Shown here: piece by piece, positions 26,514 through 36,680 of the stretch | Layout: each line of letters opens with the position of its first letter | Position numbering within the stretch: the first letter of the stretch is position 1 | Assembly (NCBI GenBank): GCA_022819945.1 | Contig: JAJEGI010000015.1 | Coordinates: forward strand, 120,865 to 184,864 | Reading direction: 5' to 3' | Origin: Candidatus Poribacteria bacterium | GTDB taxonomy: Bacteria; Poribacteria; WGA-4E; WGA-3G | DNA: 64,000 nucleotides | Position numbers and translations under genes: made by a program | Notes under the pieces: model-generated | What the model was told of the DNA's origin: nothing | What the model saw: only the letters and a program-made list of their open reading frames with translations | Database searches by the model: none

Positions 26514-28532
26514 TTGACAAAAAAGATTAAACTGTTTTCCATAGTCACCTTGTTGATTGCCGGGATTTTGTCGAACGGAAGTCTTGCACAAGATGACGGA
26601 GAATGGCGTTTTACTGAAGGCGCGAAAATGCGGCTCGGAAAAGGCAGAATAAACGACATCAAGTTTTCACCCGACGGCAGCCGCTTCGCAGTCGCAACAT
26701 CTATCGGTATCTGGATGTATGATGCGCACACCGGGGAAGAACTTTCTTTAATCGCCGTGCTTCCGGGCGAAGGACGCGATGTAACAACCATAGCATTTTC
26801 ACCCGATGGAAAAACACTCGCCAGCGGTGAGGAAGGCGGTGCCGGTAGACTGTGGGATGTAACCACAGGTAAACCTATCGCTACTTTCAAAGAGGTTCTC
26901 CGTCCGCGATACCCGGATCTTAGAGCACTCGTTTTCTCTGAAGATGGCACGAAACTTATAGGTGTAAGCTGGGATAACAAAATTAATATATGGGAACTTG
27001 GCGAACACACAAAACCACCAACTATTTTGCAGATGGATGGGCGGAAAGCGAGGCTGTCAACCTCTACATTGATGCAATTCTCAACAAATGGGAACCTCTT
27101 GGCAATTGCAGAGTTAGGTGAAGAATCATGGAAAAATAAAAACTTTACGATCAAATTGTGGGATGCTACAACCGGAAAACTCTCACATACTTTGACTGGA
27201 CACACACGCTGGATTAAGTCGATAGCATTCTCTGCCGATGGCAAGACGCTGGTGAGTGGTGATGAATACGAGACGGTTCGTCTATGGGATACGGCTACTG
27301 GAAAACTTAAGGCTACATTAAACTGGAGACGTGGCACTACAACCTACGCATTGGCGTTTTCGCCGAGTGGTAGGTTCATCGCGAGTGGACATCGTGAGGG
27401 TGTGAAGTTATGGGATAACACCGTCAAACCGAAACAGCAAGTGGATGACGCTATTGGCGATTATCAACGCACTTTAGAAATCCGTGGACATAAAGATTAC
27501 GTCTCTAAGTTGGCGTTTTCACCGGACGAAAGAACACTGCTCACTGGGAGTAAAGATGGTACAATACAAGCGTGGGATACCGCGACCGGTAGCCACCATT
27601 TTACGTGTCTTGGATATATCGAAGGCACCAAAGACTTGATGTTTACCGAAAAAGGAGATATCCTTTTAAGCCTGAACCAGCCATTCAATCCACCAGGGAT
27701 CTTACAGCAGCAACGATGGGACATCAACACAGGGGACCAACTGTCCACCAATTTTGGGGGGATAGATGCAGGCAATATGATACTGGCCCCGGACGGTAAA
27801 ATGCTCGTTACACACCCATTCGGTAACAAATGCTTTTTATGGGATATTAACACCGACCTGCCACGTATCATAGGTCAGTTTATTTTAAACGGGTATCCGA
27901 GGGACGGCTTGAATGTCAAATTCGCGTTCTCCGCAGATGGGAAAATGTTAGCAGCCGGTGGTGAAGACAACTTAGTGCGTATGTGGAAACTTAACGATTC
28001 CAAAGAGGTTCAGCATCGGTTTACAGTTAAAGGACATAAACATTGGATTCGTACGTTGGCGTTTTCTCCTGATGGAAAAATGCTGGCAAGCGGCGGTAAA
28101 GGCAAGACTCTCTGCTTGTGGCGTGTGGTAGATGGTACTTTGCTTTTTAAATCCACAGCACATAAATCGTGGGTCAGTGCAGTGACGTTTTCACCCGATG
28201 GAAAAATACTCGTAAGCGGCGGTCATGAAATCTTCTTCTGGGACACCGAAACCCGTACACAACTTCAGACAAACCCGCGTCAGTTAACTGCCCGGATCTC
28301 GACGCTCGTATTTTCACCAGATGGCAACACGCTTGTTGTTGGAAATTGGGACGGTATTCTTGAATTATGGGATGTTCGCACCGGTGGACTTTTGTCCACA
28401 CATACAGGACACACACGCTGGATTAACGTACTAAAATTTTCCCCAGATGGTAAAACGCTCGTTAGTTCCAGTTCTTGGGGAACAATCCTCCTCTGGGATT
28501 GGGAAACACTGAAGAAAATCGGTAATAGGTGA
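26514..28532 (+). CDS. Secreted WD40 beta-propeller protein 4
   Basis: 672 residues from a TTG start with AAGGAG six bases upstream. Signal peptide KLFSIVTLLIAGILSNGSLAQ, module TEGAKMRLGKG, and about 14 blades. Blade five begins GDEYETVRLWDT and a later one reads TGSKDGTIQAWDT; both are nearly repeated in protein 8, so the first propellers of 4 and 8 are sister domains. The middle of the second propeller (RDGLNVKFAFSADGK) is shared with protein 5. Only 47 bases separate it from gene 3. Confidence 0.89.
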   Translation: MTKKIKLFSIVTLLIAGILSNGSLAQDDGEWRFTEGAKMRLGKGRINDIKFSPDGSRFAVATSIGIWMYDAHTGEELSLIAVLPGEGRDVTTIAFSPDGKTLASGEEGGAGRLWDVTTGKPIATFKEVLRPRYPDLRALVFSEDGTKLIGVSWDNKINIWELGEHTKPPTILQMDGRKARLSTSTLMQFSTNGNLLAIAELGEESWKNKNFTIKLWDATTGKLSHTLTGHTRWIKSIAFSADGKTLVSGDEYETVRLWDTATGKLKATLNWRRGTTTYALAFSPSGRFIASGHREGVKLWDNTVKPKQQVDDAIGDYQRTLEIRGHKDYVSKLAFSPDERTLLTGSKDGTIQAWDTATGSHHFTCLGYIEGTKDLMFTEKGDILLSLNQPFNPPGILQQQRWDINTGDQLSTNFGGIDAGNMILAPDGKMLVTHPFGNKCFLWDINTDLPRIIGQFILNGYPRDGLNVKFAFSADGKMLAAGGEDNLVRMWKLNDSKEVQHRFTVKGHKHWIRTLAFSPDGKMLASGGKGKTLCLWRVVDGTLLFKSTAHKSWVSAVTFSPDGKILVSGGHEIFFWDTETRTQLQTNPRQLTARISTLVFSPDGNTLVVGNWDGILELWDVRTGGLLSTHTGHTRWINVLKFSPDGKTLVSSSSWGTILLWDWETLKKIGNR

Positions 28533-28560
28533 TGACCTGAGATTAAAAAGGATTTTGAAA

Positions 28561-30657
28561 ATGAAGAAATCTATACTTTTCTATATTGCCTTTCTGTTAG
28601 TTTTGGGGTTATTATTGTCAAATGGAAGCCTTGCACAAGACTATACGCAGTGGCAATTACCAGAAGGTGCGAAAATGCGCCTCGGAAAAGGCGTAGTAAG
28701 CGACATCACCTTTTCGCGGGACGGCACGCAATTCGCTGTTGCGACTACCATCGGGATATGGATATACGACACACACACCGGCAAAGAACTCGCACTCCTA
28801 ACCGGACACGAACGAGAGGTGAAAGCGGTGGAATACGCGCCCGATGGACGCACGTTCACCACTGTAGATGCTGGCGGCGAAACGCGATTATGGGATGCTA
28901 CCACCCATAAACGAATCTCCATTTTAACTGAACCCACAGATTTAGTTGAAAAGGTCACGCTCTCATCGGACGGCACGAGGCTTGTCACTGCCAACATGGA
29001 CGATACATTTCGGTTGTGGCATCTCGCCGATACCGATCAAGAACCGATCCTCATAAATGATACCGAGCAACACGTTTTAGCAATGGCACTCTCACCTGAT
29101 GGCAGAATCTTGGCAACTTCAAAAACACCACATCATAACACGATATCGCACCAGATCGAAAATTTCAGGCTACAGGTGTGGGATACTACCACGCAAGAGA
29201 TGTTGTTCAGTTTGCCGGGCGATACCGCACAGATTCATACCTTGGCGTTTCTAACCGATGGTAGAACACTTGTCAGTTCAGATATAGATGGAAAAACGCT
29301 ATTGTGGGATGTGGATACCGGTACCTCTCGACCTATCATCAAGGAAAATGAAGGTCGAACACGGACATTAGCACTATCGCTGGATGGCAAATACCTTGCA
29401 ACTGGAGACTCAGACGGAAACGCGCAATTGTGGGACATCACCACCGAAGCACAGCAACACGCACCCCGTCAAGTGTTCATGGGACACAGACATCGACATC
29501 GCGTTTTTGTATGGGCATTTTCGCCAGACGGCAAAACGCTTCTCACAACAAGCGAATCTGGGAATACCCGGGCGTGGGACACCGAAACCGGCAAACAACG
29601 CTTTACGATTACAGGACATATAGGGCCTATGCTGCATCTCACATTTTCTGAGACCGGTGATACCCTCACGAGTATAAATTCGCCCAACTCAAGTTGGCTC
29701 TGGGCGTACTTCCAGCACCGACAATGGGATGTCACGATAGGTAAGCCGTTATCCACCCATTTTTTAGAGGTAATGGGTGCAGAAAAAATATCACCCGATG
29801 GCAAAACGGTTCTCGTTGATCATCTTGACGGTACATTGGATATAACGGATATTCACACGAAGCGCACGCGTTCCACCTTGAAAGGGAATATGAAGGATGG
29901 GCTGAATGTCGAATTCGTGTTTTCCTTAGATGGTAAAGTGCTCGCAGGCGTGGGCAAAGATCGCATCATTCGCGTCTGGAAAAGTGAGCAATCCACTTGG
30001 CGACAGCTCTTTTCACGTTTACCTTGGGGACGCTCCTTTTTCGGGTCCAATCCACAGTTTACGTTTAAGGTCGATAAAAAAGATGGGTTCGGGGCGTTGG
30101 CACTCTCACCCGATGGAAAGATTCTGGCACATGCAAGAACACTGCCAAGGACAGTTAACACAACTGTCTATTTGTATAGCACAGAGACAGGCGAAGACCT
30201 TCGCACCCTAAAGGCGTTCACAGATCGTATCACCAATTTGGTGTTCTCACCAGACGGAAAGACCATCGCCGGTGGAAGCCGAGAAGCGATCCATCTGTGG
30301 GATACATCGACAGGGACACAGTTGCGGGTGTGTACACTCGAACGCCTTGCAGCAAGCGTAACGTTTGTATTTTCACCAGACGGCAAAATACTTGTTAGCG
30401 CTGTTAATGGAACAGTACTCGAATTTCCGGATGGCGCAGTTAGGACAGCAGGGGGCGGCTGGATAACCGAAACTACGAGTGCAAGAGGGAGTGGCGTTAT
30501 CCAACTCTGGGATACCCGCACGGGTGAACTACTCTCCTCGCACACGGGACATACAGAGAACATAAACACACTGGCGTTTTCTAAGGATCAGAAAACACTC
30601 GCAAGCGCAAGTGCAGACGGCACAATCCTCCTCTGGGATTGGGAAACACTTGAGTAA
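28561..30657 (+). CDS. Secreted WD40 beta-propeller protein 5
   Basis: The track begins at TTG 28555; ATG at 28561, eight bases after AAGGA, is better and leaves 698 residues. Signal peptide ILFYIAFLLVLGLLLSNGSL, module QLPEGAKMRLGKG, about 14 blades with two degenerate ones (LDITDI, VYLYST). The second propeller contains extra loops near residues 480-520 and 620-640. The start region and the last blade (GTILLWDW) are almost identical at DNA level to neighbouring copies, a sign of recent duplication or gene conversion. Confidence 0.89.
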   Translation: MKKSILFYIAFLLVLGLLLSNGSLAQDYTQWQLPEGAKMRLGKGVVSDITFSRDGTQFAVATTIGIWIYDTHTGKELALLTGHEREVKAVEYAPDGRTFTTVDAGGETRLWDATTHKRISILTEPTDLVEKVTLSSDGTRLVTANMDDTFRLWHLADTDQEPILINDTEQHVLAMALSPDGRILATSKTPHHNTISHQIENFRLQVWDTTTQEMLFSLPGDTAQIHTLAFLTDGRTLVSSDIDGKTLLWDVDTGTSRPIIKENEGRTRTLALSLDGKYLATGDSDGNAQLWDITTEAQQHAPRQVFMGHRHRHRVFVWAFSPDGKTLLTTSESGNTRAWDTETGKQRFTITGHIGPMLHLTFSETGDTLTSINSPNSSWLWAYFQHRQWDVTIGKPLSTHFLEVMGAEKISPDGKTVLVDHLDGTLDITDIHTKRTRSTLKGNMKDGLNVEFVFSLDGKVLAGVGKDRIIRVWKSEQSTWRQLFSRLPWGRSFFGSNPQFTFKVDKKDGFGALALSPDGKILAHARTLPRTVNTTVYLYSTETGEDLRTLKAFTDRITNLVFSPDGKTIAGGSREAIHLWDTSTGTQLRVCTLERLAASVTFVFSPDGKILVSAVNGTVLEFPDGAVRTAGGGWITETTSARGSGVIQLWDTRTGELLSSHTGHTENINTLAFSKDQKTLASASADGTILLWDWETLE

Positions 30658-30721
30658 ACGGATAATTGATAACGACGTTAGAGTTATAGCGTATTCTGAT
30701 ACGACAAAAAGGATTTTGAAA

Positions 30722-32503
30722 ATGAAAAAGTGCGGACTTTTCTATATTGTTTTATTGTTAATTTTAAATCTATTCCTGTCAAACCGAAGTCTCGCCGCCG
30801 ACTATACGCAATGGCACTTACCAGAAGGTGCGAAAATGCGGCTCGGCAAAGGCGAGATAAGTGATATTAAGTTCTCTCCTGATGGCAGCCTATTGGCTGT
30901 AGGTACAAGCATCGGGATTTGGATCTATGACGTTCAATCTCTAAAAGAAGTTGCCTTCTTGAAATCAGAGCTTCATCAGATAAACGCGATCACGTTTATT
31001 GATAACGGTGCAACACTCGTAAGCGCAAGTGAAGGTGGCATGATTTTAACTTGGAAAATCAGCACTGAAAGTCCTCTTATCAATCCGGCCCCTCCGAAAA
31101 CGCTTCGTCGATTATATGGCACCGGACATTTTTGGGGATCAGCATTGTCGAATGATGGCACCCAACTTGCTATTGGAGACGGAAGCGGTTCGATCAGTTT
31201 GTGGGATCTACGCACGGGCAACAAAATTTCCACCTTTAAAGCGCATTCGGATAGTATATATGGCTTAGCATTTTCACCCGATGGAAACACGCTCGTAAGT
31301 GGGAGTTGGGACTCAACGATTCATCTATGGGACGTTGCCACTCAAAACCGCCGCCAAACCTTAACTGGCTTATCTCATACGCATGCTTTAGCATTTAGTC
31401 CTGATGGGAAAAGCGTCGCGAATGGGAATTTTGGCGGCGGTCTTCAGTCTTGGAATCTTGAAACTCAACAAAAACTTGTTACATTCAAAGGACATACTGA
31501 TGCTATACAGGCAGTGACGTTTTCGCCAGATGGAAAAATGTTAGCAAGCGGTAGTTGGGATGCTACCATTCGATTGTGGGACACCCATACCGGTGACGAA
31601 ATCGGAATCATAACTGGGCACCCGCATTTCGTTGAGCAGATGGCATTCTCACCCAATGGAAAAACCGCCGCTGGTGCTTCCAGAGGTGTTATTCATTTAT
31701 GGGATGCTGATACCGGTAAAGAACTTTCTTCTACGAAGAGACATCACGGATTAATCAGAGAATTGGCATTTTCTAATGACAGTAATTCACTTGCCAGTGT
31801 GAGCATCGGTATCAGCCTCAAGGTTGTGGATGTTGCCACTAACCGAGAACTTTTTACACAAACTTTCAAAGGACATAAGAATAACGTCTGGTCAATCTCT
31901 TTCTCTCCGGACCGAACCGTGCTTGCAAGTGGTAGCCGAGGAAATAGGATCCGGTTGTGGAACGTTGCTGTTGGCGATCAACGGAAATTGATTCGCACTA
32001 ACCACAAAGAAGGTATTGGGGCATTAGCGTTTTCTTCTGACGGTACGCTGCTTGCTACGGGTAGTCAGGATGGCACAATTCAAGGATGGGATACTACCAC
32101 TGGTACAGAGTATTTTACGCTCCGTGGACATACGAAAAAAGTAGAGATGTTAGTATTTTCACCAGACGGAAAAATGTTGGCAAGTGGCAGCTGGGATGGC
32201 ACAATGCGTTTATGGGATATCGAAGCGAAAACCCAAATTTCTCAACGTGGCAGATTTATGGGCGGAATTATTGCCGTGCAATTTTCTCTTGACGGTAAAA
32301 CGGTTGTCTGTTCTACCCAATCAAAAGCAATTCAGTTGTGGAAAGTGGACAGCGAACGCCAGGTTCCATCTGCTATGCTCACCGGACATAACGGCTGGAT
32401 CAGAAATCTGGCATTCTCTGAGGATGGCAAAACGCTCGCAAGCGGCAGCGATGATGGCACAATCCTTTTGTGGGATTGGGAAAAAATAGACCCTGTTCAC
32501 TAA
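30722..32503 (+). CDS. Secreted WD40 beta-propeller protein 6
   Basis: The track start at 30611 overlaps gene 5; the real start is ATG 30722 with the same ribosome-binding context as gene 5 (AAAAAGGATTTTGAAA). The product has 593 residues: signal peptide FYIVLLLILNLFLSNRSLAA, module HLPEGAKMRLGKG, and about 13 blades, including textbook ones such as GSWDSTIHLWDV and GSQDGTIQGWDT. Function inferred as above. Confidence 0.89.
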   Translation: MKKCGLFYIVLLLILNLFLSNRSLAADYTQWHLPEGAKMRLGKGEISDIKFSPDGSLLAVGTSIGIWIYDVQSLKEVAFLKSELHQINAITFIDNGATLVSASEGGMILTWKISTESPLINPAPPKTLRRLYGTGHFWGSALSNDGTQLAIGDGSGSISLWDLRTGNKISTFKAHSDSIYGLAFSPDGNTLVSGSWDSTIHLWDVATQNRRQTLTGLSHTHALAFSPDGKSVANGNFGGGLQSWNLETQQKLVTFKGHTDAIQAVTFSPDGKMLASGSWDATIRLWDTHTGDEIGIITGHPHFVEQMAFSPNGKTAAGASRGVIHLWDADTGKELSSTKRHHGLIRELAFSNDSNSLASVSIGISLKVVDVATNRELFTQTFKGHKNNVWSISFSPDRTVLASGSRGNRIRLWNVAVGDQRKLIRTNHKEGIGALAFSSDGTLLATGSQDGTIQGWDTTTGTEYFTLRGHTKKVEMLVFSPDGKMLASGSWDGTMRLWDIEAKTQISQRGRFMGGIIAVQFSLDGKTVVCSTQSKAIQLWKVDSERQVPSAMLTGHNGWIRNLAFSEDGKTLASGSDDGTILLWDWEKIDPVH

Positions 32504-32542
32504 AATAGATCGCACACAATTTTGTCGAAAAGGAGGTCAAAA

Positions 32543-34510
32543 ATGAAAAAACCATCTTTTTTTTTCACCGCATTGCTGTTAATATTGAACCTATTTCTAT
32601 CAAACGGATTCGCGCAGGATTACACGCAATGGCGTTTACCTGACGGCGCGAAAGCACGGATTGGTAAAGGAAAAATTAAAGACGTTAAGTTTTCACCGGA
32701 CAATACTCAGTTAGCAGTCGCAACCACAATTGGCGTATGGCTCTATGACGCACAAACCGGGGCAGAAATTGCACTATTAAAAGAACGTCGGCTTGGGCAC
32801 AGAACTGCAAATACACTTGCATTTTCACCGGACGGCAAAACGCTCGCAAGTGGACTTTGGCCCTATAGTGGCCCCATTCAGTTATGGGACATCACTACCG
32901 GCGAGAAGTCTGCTACTTTGGGAGTCGGAATCGGTACGATCAAAGCGATGACATTTTCTGGAGATGGTTCTCTGCTTTTTTGTGGACATTTACCCAGAGA
33001 CGCGAAGATTAAGATTAACGCATGGGAGATCGCTACTGGTCGTGAAGTGGTTAGCTTCTCCGGTTCACAAAAATCACGGAGTGGGCTTAATACTCCGTTG
33101 GTAATTTCGCAAGATGCGCGTTTTATGGTTGGTGCCAGTGATAATATTATCAGGATATGGGATGTAGATAAGAAAAAGTTACATCGTACGTTAAAAAAAG
33201 ATGCTGGTGTTCCGGATCGAAGCAGCCTTGCGCAGGCCTTGGCATTTTCTCCTGATGGGAAAACGCTTGCCTCTGGAAGAACGGCGCTCCGATTATGGGA
33301 CGTAGAGACGGGTAATGAATTAGTTAAACTCCCGGAGCAACCACGTGTTGTTGGAACCTTAGCTTTCTCACCGAATGGAGAAATTCTGGCAACGGGGAAC
33401 TACGCTGGCACAATTTTATTGTGGAATCTGCCCACACAGAACTATCTCTTTCCTGCAGCACTCGCGCACGGCACGCTACCCGTTTTATCTTTTGCATTCA
33501 CCACAGATAGCCAAACGCTGGCCAGTGGGGGCGCGGACGGAACCATCAGAGGATGGGATTTGACAAGCAAAAACCAACATCTAATGATACAGGGACATAC
33601 AGGAAATGTGCGAGGCTTACAATTTCTTGAAAATGGAACGACGCTTTTTAGTTGTGGAACTGATGGCACTTTTCGATATTGGCACTCTGAAACGGGTAAA
33701 GAGCGGTTAATTCCAACCGAACAGAAGTGGTATGTCTTTTCCGCTGCATTATCTAAAGACGGCAAAATGATTGCAAGTGGAAATGTAGATGGGTTAGTCC
33801 GTTTGTGGGATACCGCATCTCACACTATAATTGCTACCCTTACCGGGCACACTCACGGTAGTGTTATCAGGTTTTTGCAGTTTTCGGAAGATGGCAAAAC
33901 TCTTGGGAGTGCCAGTTTTCGAGGCGAAGCGATTGTTTGGGATGTACCAAATCGTAAACAACTCCATTCTTTACCCGGTGACCATTCAACTAATGTTAGA
34001 CCCTCAATATTTGCGTTCTCATCGGATCTGAAAAAAATTGCGTTCATCGGTTCAGGCAAAAAAATTCAACTGTGGGATATCAACGCAGATAAGGTATACA
34101 CCTTAAAAAGGGATTTATCCATCACAAACGTTTTCGCAAATCGGGATTTCAGAGCATTGGCGTTCTCACCGGATGGACGCACGCTGGCAAGCGGTAACTG
34201 GAGCGGCGATATTCATTTATGGGATACTGAAACGCATCGTCGTTTGACAGGTGTTATTGAGGCTAACGGGACTATGGATGCGTTGAAGTTTTCGCCGGAC
34301 GGAAGAACCCTTGCCAAAGGTGGCTCCCTGGGTTTTGTTGAACTATGGGATGTTGAAACAAGAACCCAGATTTGGTGGAACCATTCTGCACACGCCGACT
34401 CGGTCACTCACTTCGCATTTACACCGGATAGCAAGACTTTTGTCAGTGGAAGCGATGATGGTACAATCCTTCTCTGGGATCCGAAAAACATCGGGCACAA
34501 AGATAGATAA
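32543..34510 (+). CDS. Secreted WD40 beta-propeller protein 7
   Basis: ATG at 32543 with a perfect AAGGAGGT five bases upstream; the tracked TTG at 32522 lies before that site. 655 residues: signal peptide SFFFTALLLILNLFLSNGFA, module RLPDGAKARIGKG, about 14 blades from GVWLYD to ILLWDP. It shares more with proteins 2 and 3 (GAKAR) than with the GAKMR group (4, 5, 6, 8), so at least two sub-lineages alternate in the array. Confidence 0.89.
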   Translation: MKKPSFFFTALLLILNLFLSNGFAQDYTQWRLPDGAKARIGKGKIKDVKFSPDNTQLAVATTIGVWLYDAQTGAEIALLKERRLGHRTANTLAFSPDGKTLASGLWPYSGPIQLWDITTGEKSATLGVGIGTIKAMTFSGDGSLLFCGHLPRDAKIKINAWEIATGREVVSFSGSQKSRSGLNTPLVISQDARFMVGASDNIIRIWDVDKKKLHRTLKKDAGVPDRSSLAQALAFSPDGKTLASGRTALRLWDVETGNELVKLPEQPRVVGTLAFSPNGEILATGNYAGTILLWNLPTQNYLFPAALAHGTLPVLSFAFTTDSQTLASGGADGTIRGWDLTSKNQHLMIQGHTGNVRGLQFLENGTTLFSCGTDGTFRYWHSETGKERLIPTEQKWYVFSAALSKDGKMIASGNVDGLVRLWDTASHTIIATLTGHTHGSVIRFLQFSEDGKTLGSASFRGEAIVWDVPNRKQLHSLPGDHSTNVRPSIFAFSSDLKKIAFIGSGKKIQLWDINADKVYTLKRDLSITNVFANRDFRALAFSPDGRTLASGNWSGDIHLWDTETHRRLTGVIEANGTMDALKFSPDGRTLAKGGSLGFVELWDVETRTQIWWNHSAHADSVTHFAFTPDSKTFVSGSDDGTILLWDPKNIGHKDR

Positions 34511-34558
34511 TGCAGACCGATTCGTCAAACAACTATAAAATAAAAAGGAGATTCGGTT

Positions 34559-36661
34559 GTGAAAAAAAATGGACTGTTTTTTATAATTTTCTTGTTGACT
34601 GTAGTCCTTTGGTCAAGCAAGAGTCTTGCGCAGAAGCATATACAGGGGCACTTGCCTGAAGGCGCGAAAATGCGCATTGGCAAAGGGGCGGCAAGTGACA
34701 TCACCTTTACCCCAGATGGCACGCAATTTGCCGTCACTACCAATATCGGCATCTGGATATATGATGCGAAAACGGGTGCAGAAATTACCTCGCTTAAGCA
34801 ACCTGACCGCGGTTACGGGAAAATAGCGTTCTCACCAGATGGGAACGTCTTCGCTTGCGCAACGGGCAGTAACGGACGTGGAGAGGTTCAGTTGTGGGAC
34901 AAAGTTACTGGCGAACTTATCACAACGCTACCGTCACCTACGGGCATCTCCTCTCTATTTTTTTCTGACGATGGCACGAAACTCGCCTGTGCAGGCTCTT
35001 TTGGACGTGTTCATGTATGGGAGATTAGCCCCGAAACACCTCCCGTGCTTGTTACAGATATAAGATTATATTTTGAAAATTGGAGTGAGCTTTGGCTAAC
35101 TGAACTCTCACCGGATGGACGTTTTCTTGCTATCACAATACCGAATTGGGAAGATAAAGACTTCTCAATCCAATTGTGGGATGGTAAGACAGGAGAACTC
35201 TGGCATACTTTGACGGGTCATAAACGCTCGGTTACTGCGCTAACGTTTTCACCCGATAGCAAGACATTAGTAAGTGGTGATGAATATGAAACAATTCGTG
35301 TGTGGGATACTGAATCCGGCAACCTACAATCGACACTGCGGTGGCGGGATCGCACTTCAACCCATGCGTTAGCATTTTCGCCGAAGGGTAGATTTCTTAC
35401 CAGTGGGCATCCGGATGTGGTTCGCTTGTGGCATTATACGGTTGGCGAGGGGCAACACTGGGATTATGCAATCGGTGACTACCAAAACATCATGGATTTA
35501 AAAGCACACAAAGACTCTGTTTACAGATTCGCATTTTCGCCTGATGAATTGACGCTGCTCACTGGTAGTAAAGATGGCACCATTATCGCATGGGATACGA
35601 CCACCGGGAACAAACGTTTTACGTGCGAAGGGCACGAGCAAGGTATCCAAGTTGTAGTAAGTTACCAAAAGTTCCATGTCGTTGCCCACAATCTGAACGA
35701 AACTGGAGACCTCAAGGCTGAATGTAAAGCGTACCTCGGTGAAGGTGTACGACTTGCGGATTGGAATGACATTCTCGACTATTACGAGGCAGAGGGCTCA
35801 ATGGCGGATTTCATCACTGAACTCAAAATACCGCTTGAGTATGGTAACCCCGGGGATATGGAAGCCATCCCGAACACCGGCTATCGTATTTCCAGGAACG
35901 GTGAACTGCGGTGGGGGAACGGAGATCGCCACTATTTCTTTGCTCGGCACGATCACGTCAAGCGAGCAGATTTTTTAGCACACGACAACATCGACAATTA
36001 CTTACTATCACTGGGTTCATGGTTCGGCAAGGGTGGCTTCGCACTCTGTTATGGGGACCTCAATAGCACAGAGCCGCCCCCGGAGCCAGAGGTCATTAAC
36101 ACCAACCAGATGGGGAACCGCTCCATGCCAGCTATTGTACCGAATACCGCCGAACCGGTGCTGACACCGGTAGTGAGTTACCAGAAGTTCCACGTCGTTG
36201 CCCACAATCTGGATGAGACGCAAGACCTCAAGGCTGAATGTAAGAAACAACTCGGCGCAGGCGTGCGACTTGCGGACTGGAATGACATCCTCGCCTATCA
36301 CCAGGCAGGCGGTTCAATGGCGGATTTTATCGCTGAACTCGAAATACCGCTTGAGTATGTTGATCCTGGGGATATAGAAGCTATCCCGAACGCCGGCTAT
36401 CGTATTTCGAGGAACGGTGAACTGTGGTGGGAGAACGGAAATCGCCACTATTTCTTTGCTCGGCACGACCGCATCAAACGAGCCGGTTTTTTAGCACACG
36501 ACAACATCGACAATTACTTGCTATCATTGGGTTCGTGGTTCGGCACGGGCGGCTTCGTACTCTGTTATGGAGACCTCAATAGCACGGTGCCACCGCCAGA
36601 TCCGCCAGAACCACCAGACGTTATTTTATCAACGCCTGACGCTCGACTGTTTGATCGATGA
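34559..36661 (+). CDS. Secreted WD40 protein 8 with duplicated novel C-terminal module
   Basis: 700 residues from GTG, with AAGGAG eight bases upstream. Signal peptide NGLFFIIFLLTVVLWSSKSL, module HLPEGAKMRIGKG, then only about seven blades (GIWIYD to IIAWDT), one complete propeller ending near residue 360. Instead of a second propeller there are two copies of a module of about 140 residues, at about 365-505 and 538-678. Each starts SYQKFHVVAHNL and contains VRLADWNDIL, GSMADFI, GYRISRNGEL, HYFFARHD, LAHDNIDNYLLSLGSWFG and LCYGDLNST. A Pro-rich linker joins them. I do not recognise the module. The propeller is closest to the first propeller of protein 4. Confidence 0.88.
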   Translation: MKKNGLFFIIFLLTVVLWSSKSLAQKHIQGHLPEGAKMRIGKGAASDITFTPDGTQFAVTTNIGIWIYDAKTGAEITSLKQPDRGYGKIAFSPDGNVFACATGSNGRGEVQLWDKVTGELITTLPSPTGISSLFFSDDGTKLACAGSFGRVHVWEISPETPPVLVTDIRLYFENWSELWLTELSPDGRFLAITIPNWEDKDFSIQLWDGKTGELWHTLTGHKRSVTALTFSPDSKTLVSGDEYETIRVWDTESGNLQSTLRWRDRTSTHALAFSPKGRFLTSGHPDVVRLWHYTVGEGQHWDYAIGDYQNIMDLKAHKDSVYRFAFSPDELTLLTGSKDGTIIAWDTTTGNKRFTCEGHEQGIQVVVSYQKFHVVAHNLNETGDLKAECKAYLGEGVRLADWNDILDYYEAEGSMADFITELKIPLEYGNPGDMEAIPNTGYRISRNGELRWGNGDRHYFFARHDHVKRADFLAHDNIDNYLLSLGSWFGKGGFALCYGDLNSTEPPPEPEVINTNQMGNRSMPAIVPNTAEPVLTPVVSYQKFHVVAHNLDETQDLKAECKKQLGAGVRLADWNDILAYHQAGGSMADFIAELEIPLEYVDPGDIEAIPNAGYRISRNGELWWENGNRHYFFARHDRIKRAGFLAHDNIDNYLLSLGSWFGTGGFVLCYGDLNSTVPPPDPPEPPDVILSTPDARLFDR
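35651..36588 (+). repeat. Intragenic direct duplication in WD40-8
   Basis: About 420 bases at 35651-36069 recur at 36170-36588 (period 519), coding the duplicated C-terminal module. By eye the protein copies are about 85% identical; long stretches such as CACGACAACATCGACAATTA are exact. Confidence 0.88.
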
Positions 36662-36680
36662 GACGCATGCAGAAAACGGT

